Assembly: GCA_035222895.1 (NCBI GenBank)
Contig: JAVYIG010000094.1
Location: forward strand, 798,501 to 862,500
DNA: 64,000 nt
Origin: Strongylocentrotus droebachiensis
Taxonomy: Eukaryota > Echinodermata > Echinoidea > Camarodonta > Strongylocentrotidae
Direction: 5' to 3'
The position numbers and the translations under genes are program-made. Positions 60,800 through 64,000 of the stretch are shown piece after piece; position 1 is the stretch's first letter, and each line of letters begins with the position of its first letter. The notes beneath the pieces are model-generated. The model was not told where the DNA came from. It was given only the letters and a program-made list of their open reading frames with translations, and ran no database searches.

Positions 60800-61205
60800 T
60801 GTTTATTTTGACGTGCCCCTTTTCCTTCGACAAGTTCCCATTTTCCTGTGCAATAAGTGTTAATTTTTCATTCTCATAATTGCCCTTTTTATTCTGAAGT
60901 TTGTGCTCTTTTTCAGGAACGAGAAGAACCCCTTTCCAATTTTGATAAGGGCCCCCTTCACCTCTTATGATTGCCCTATTAAAATATAAGAGGTGCCCCT
61001 TTTACTTTGACAAGTGCCCCTTTTTCTTTGTAAGAAGTGCCCCTTCTCCTTTTAATAACAACCCCCTTTTTAAGCAATACTTATATTTTCACATTAGCCT
61101 CTTTTCCTTTCTAATAAGTGGCCCTTTTTTCTAATGATAAGTGCCCCCATTTAAAAAATTACCCTTTCCCCTTCTCATAAATGCCCCTTTTCATGTCTGG
61201 AAAAT
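60800..61205. repeat. Degenerate minisatellite of AAGTGCCCCTTTT-type units
   Basis: At least a dozen variants of AAGTGCCCCTTTTCCTTT recur at irregular spacing of roughly 25-40 bp. Examples: GTGCCCCTTTTCCTTCGACA near 60815, GTGCCCCTTTTACTTTGACA near 60992, GTGCCCCTTTTTCTTTGTAA, GTGCCCCTTCTCC, GTGGCCC and ATGCCCCTTTTC near 61178. Many end in ATAA/ACAAGT linkers. Confidence 0.8.
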
Positions 61206-61563
61206 GACTCTAGCAGGTTGAGTTCCGGGAAAGATGAAAAACAATTTGTGAGCTTTTTCATTTATTTTTTTTTGTTAATCCTGAAAAGAATTGGTCCTCA
61301 ACTGCCCTCGTATAAACTATAACAAATAGCAGCTAATGGGTGTGGACCACACTTTCATACCACGTGTTTGTTTTGTCTCAAATACATATTTCTGTGTGCA
61401 GTTAATTTTTTTCTTTTTCTTATTGTTATTGATGTGCATTTCACTTTTTAGCAAGACTGGGTCAATTTCTAATAATTTCGATGAATCCAAAACCTCACAG
61501 CTATATACCAATATTTATCTGATACATGATCAACCTTTTCCAATTGATTCAATACAGTTTATT

Positions 61564-61591
61564 TTACAATGCGATCGCATGACCAGAACTC
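61564..61591 (-). repeat. Dispersed 28-bp motif, copy 3
   Basis: The minus strand reads GAGTTCTGGTCATGCGATCG then CATTGTAA. It lies next to an AT-rich stretch containing CAATACAGTTTATTTTAC. This is consistent with the 3' region of a retroelement, but not proof. Confidence 0.45.
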
Positions 61592-62342
61592 ACAAGCACA
61601 AGAACGAAGGATAAAGTATATGGCCCCTAACTAAGGTGTGTATAGAGTTTCGTAGAAATTATGGCAATTTGGAAAAGTAACACCAATTGAGTGAGTATCA
61701 TCACGTATCAAACTAGCCCGTCATGGTCATTGGTAATTGAGTTTATTTGAGGGACAGGGGACAACGAGGTATTTTCCCAAGAAATGGACAGCGTCCCTCA
61801 CCAAATTACTTTATAATTTGATCCATTTGGGGGATATATAGAAGGGCTGGAGAAAGCATACACGGGCAGACGTGTCATTTAGGCGTATAATCGATGTCAT
61901 TGGAATTTACATTACAATGGGCCCTTGGGATAGATATCATTTTTCGCTGATTATCTGCAACTCCCCCCACCCCCCCCCCCCCTGACTTGTTTATTTCTTT
62001 GATGTAAGCCTTTTCATCTCTCTTTATCTCTTTCTATTTGTTTAAAAAAAAGTTTCGCAAGCTAGTGGAGTCACTTTATACATTGTCAAGTGATAACGGG
62101 TCTACGTGTAATGGCTTAAATATCCGATGATAACTTTTCCTTTCAACACGTTATACACACGGCATGTATTCATATGTGTGTGTGTGAAAGCCCGTATTGT
62201 GGCGTACCGAGATCCAGCTATTGAAGGGAGGGGACTGGGTTGATAGGGGGCACCAGCCCTAATAGATGGGTGAAATATGAATCAACAAGGACATCAGAAC
62301 TATGGGAAGGGTCGCATCCTCCTTCCCCCCGCCCCCCTCCCA

Positions 62343-62373
<31 letters not shown>

Positions 62374-62496
62374 CCTCTCTCTGATCCTTTATTCCTCTCT
62401 CCCTCTCTCTCTCTCTTTATCTATCTATCTATCTATCTCTCTCTTTTTTAATCTATCTATCTCTCTTGCTCGCCCTCTCTCTATATCTGTCTCTCC

Positions 62497-62563
<67 letters not shown>
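62343..62563. repeat. (CT)n microsatellite, about 220 bp
   Basis: Long CTCTCT runs with TATC and CCCT interruptions. The 116-codon frame through it (62240-62590) is a Ser-Leu repeat artefact. Confidence 0.95.
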
Positions 62564-62566
<3 letters not shown>

Positions 62567-64000
62567 AAGTATGGAAAATTATGTCAATAAGAAGCAGGAT
62601 AACGAAGCAGGTTTTGTTTAATTCGGGTGAAGCATTGGCAACGGCACAAACAAAAAACAAATTATCCTTTTTTTTTTTTTTTTACAGAAGTGGTTCAGTT
62701 CCCTCGACCTTGCAGAATACATGCATGTAATAACGGAAGAGCCAAATTGTCCTTGTCATTCAATCTTTACCCCTCCTGTTCCAACAAATCGAGTGTTTGT
62801 TTCCTTTCCGTTTTTTATGTGAAGTTTTACATTTAAGAAGACAAGATTCGATACATCTGTCAAGAATGTATTTTCGGAACAAATGTGCTGATTATCTTGA
62901 GCGTCCCATATGCGGTTTTGTTGAGATGCTAGATAAGCCGAGCTGTGACAATCGAAAGGGTAAGGAGGCGGAAATGAGGGCTGCATCCCCAACCCCTTCT
63001 CGAGGGTTTTTAAAACATGTAATATTCGGGCAATCATCGTCTTATATTCGGGCAGGGTCGTGTCCCGTCGCTATTTTGTTCATATCATGCATAATATCAC
63101 ACTAACAGTATTACAAATTGAAGACGGTGTAGGTCTATATTACGAGGAGCTGTCAATAAAGGACGAAACGTTTCAAAATCTGCGTTGGCTAGAAATTTTA
63201 GGATCATGAAATGATCGCAACCGCAGATAGTTATAGTTATTCAATATATTTATCACATGGGCGTGGAGCGGAAAGTATAGCCTACAGGGTTGTACTTCAC
63301 AAAAGTATATAGGTTGATGCGCTAAGTCATGAAGTTGGTAGGGATACTGGAAAGATACATCCGCCCAAGAAACGGACCCCTATCCCCCCACCCCTCCCCC
63401 GCCCCGCAGAATCGCGAAACTGCTACAGTTCGCTAAAAAGTGACAACCGATGTTAATGGGATGTATTGGAATACGTTGACAAGCCGAATGAGCAGAGGCT
63501 TTGTTTCAAATGATGAAGGTGGTAGAGATACGATCAGGAGGATACAGATGGGTGAGGATGGGAGGGATGTGACGGAGACATGGTGTCAGATGCATTCCAC
63601 TTTTTGCAAGGAATCAGAGATTGGAAAAGTGAGAGGATTAATGGGGATGGTGGGAGAACGAAAGATGAGAGGGGCATATGGAGGTGTAGAGGGGTACGCG
63701 TATAGGTGTAACATAGCTTTGGCATAGCTGGTGGTCACGGGAGATTCCCCCCCCCCCCTCCCTATCAAATTGATTAAATGAAAGAAAAATTGGAAAATGA
63801 GACAAAGAAGGAGAAAGAAGGTGAGAGGGACAAGAGAATAAAGATGATAAGGTTACCCCTTATAGAGTGCCAAAGTATGACGTCATACGGGGCAAATTGC
63901 CGAGGTTTCTGGTTCGATACAATTCTGTGCTCACAACAGCCCCAAACTGAATTTGCCCAGTTCCGGCCCGATGCTTGAATGACTTTGCGTCGAACCTCAT

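Larger units (their letters stand above)
61206..64000. other. Non-coding stretch, no gene seen
   Basis: Apart from the CT repeat and the dispersed motif listed separately, there are poly-C runs at about 61969-61982 and 63747-63757 and a poly-T run at about 62670-62684. Purine-rich sequence lies at about 63530-63690. No exon recognised. Confidence 0.55.

Overview
This window looks like non-coding nuclear DNA from a marine invertebrate. A sea urchin or another echinoderm is the most likely source. That rests on the general character of the sequence: AT-rich, very dense in (GA/CT)n microsatellites and poly-C/poly-G runs, and packed with palindromic MITEs and short LINE ends. It also rests on one specific signal: a histone-type 3' stem-loop followed at the right spacing by the CAAGAAAGA purine box known from sea urchin histone genes. 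Amphioxus or a hemichordate cannot be excluded. I found no convincing host protein-coding gene, rRNA, intact tRNA or CRISPR. Nearly all open frames are chance frames or translations of CT, CA or poly-C repeats.

Layout. 0-9 kb: unique sequence with an 85-bp tandem duplication, an imperfect inverted repeat, and a 1.2-kb polypurine array carrying a conserved core (5420-6625). 9-16 kb: a MITE at 9101, a hAT-type MITE with 8-bp target duplication (10496-10999), a 0.9-kb element built from short TTACGAGT-like monomers with terminal inverted repeats (12369-13293), a LINE-like tail near 15.0 kb, and a second C-tract element (15433-15735). 16-29 kb: a 203-bp tandem duplication, microsatellites, a SINE/LINE tail at 22.1 kb, and a Tc1-like element arm at 23.4 kb that contains tRNA-like A and B boxes. 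29.3 kb: a foldback element with a perfect 9-bp target duplication. 31-32 kb: two LINE 3' tails. 32.3-42.7 kb: mostly featureless AT-rich DNA with CT microsatellites.

42.7-44.3 kb holds two histone-type stem-loops beside a possible LINE C-terminus, then a four-copy array of about 200-bp units. 47-52 kb holds several hairpin MITEs, a 5'-truncated LINE, and a 932-bp near-palindrome (50897-51828) with Tc1/mariner-like ends and TA flanks, whose two arms each carry the tRNA-like segment. 54-61 kb is the densest part: a 5'-truncated non-LTR reverse transcriptase fragment ending in a microsatellite tail, a TTAA-flanked 746-bp element, a LINE remnant abutting a MITE, three more MITEs, and a GTGCCCC minisatellite. 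The last 3 kb holds microsatellites and unique sequence.

Nothing here forms an operon or pathway. The window is best read as a graveyard of non-autonomous elements. Family assignments come from terminal sequences and target duplications seen by eye; none were checked by database search.
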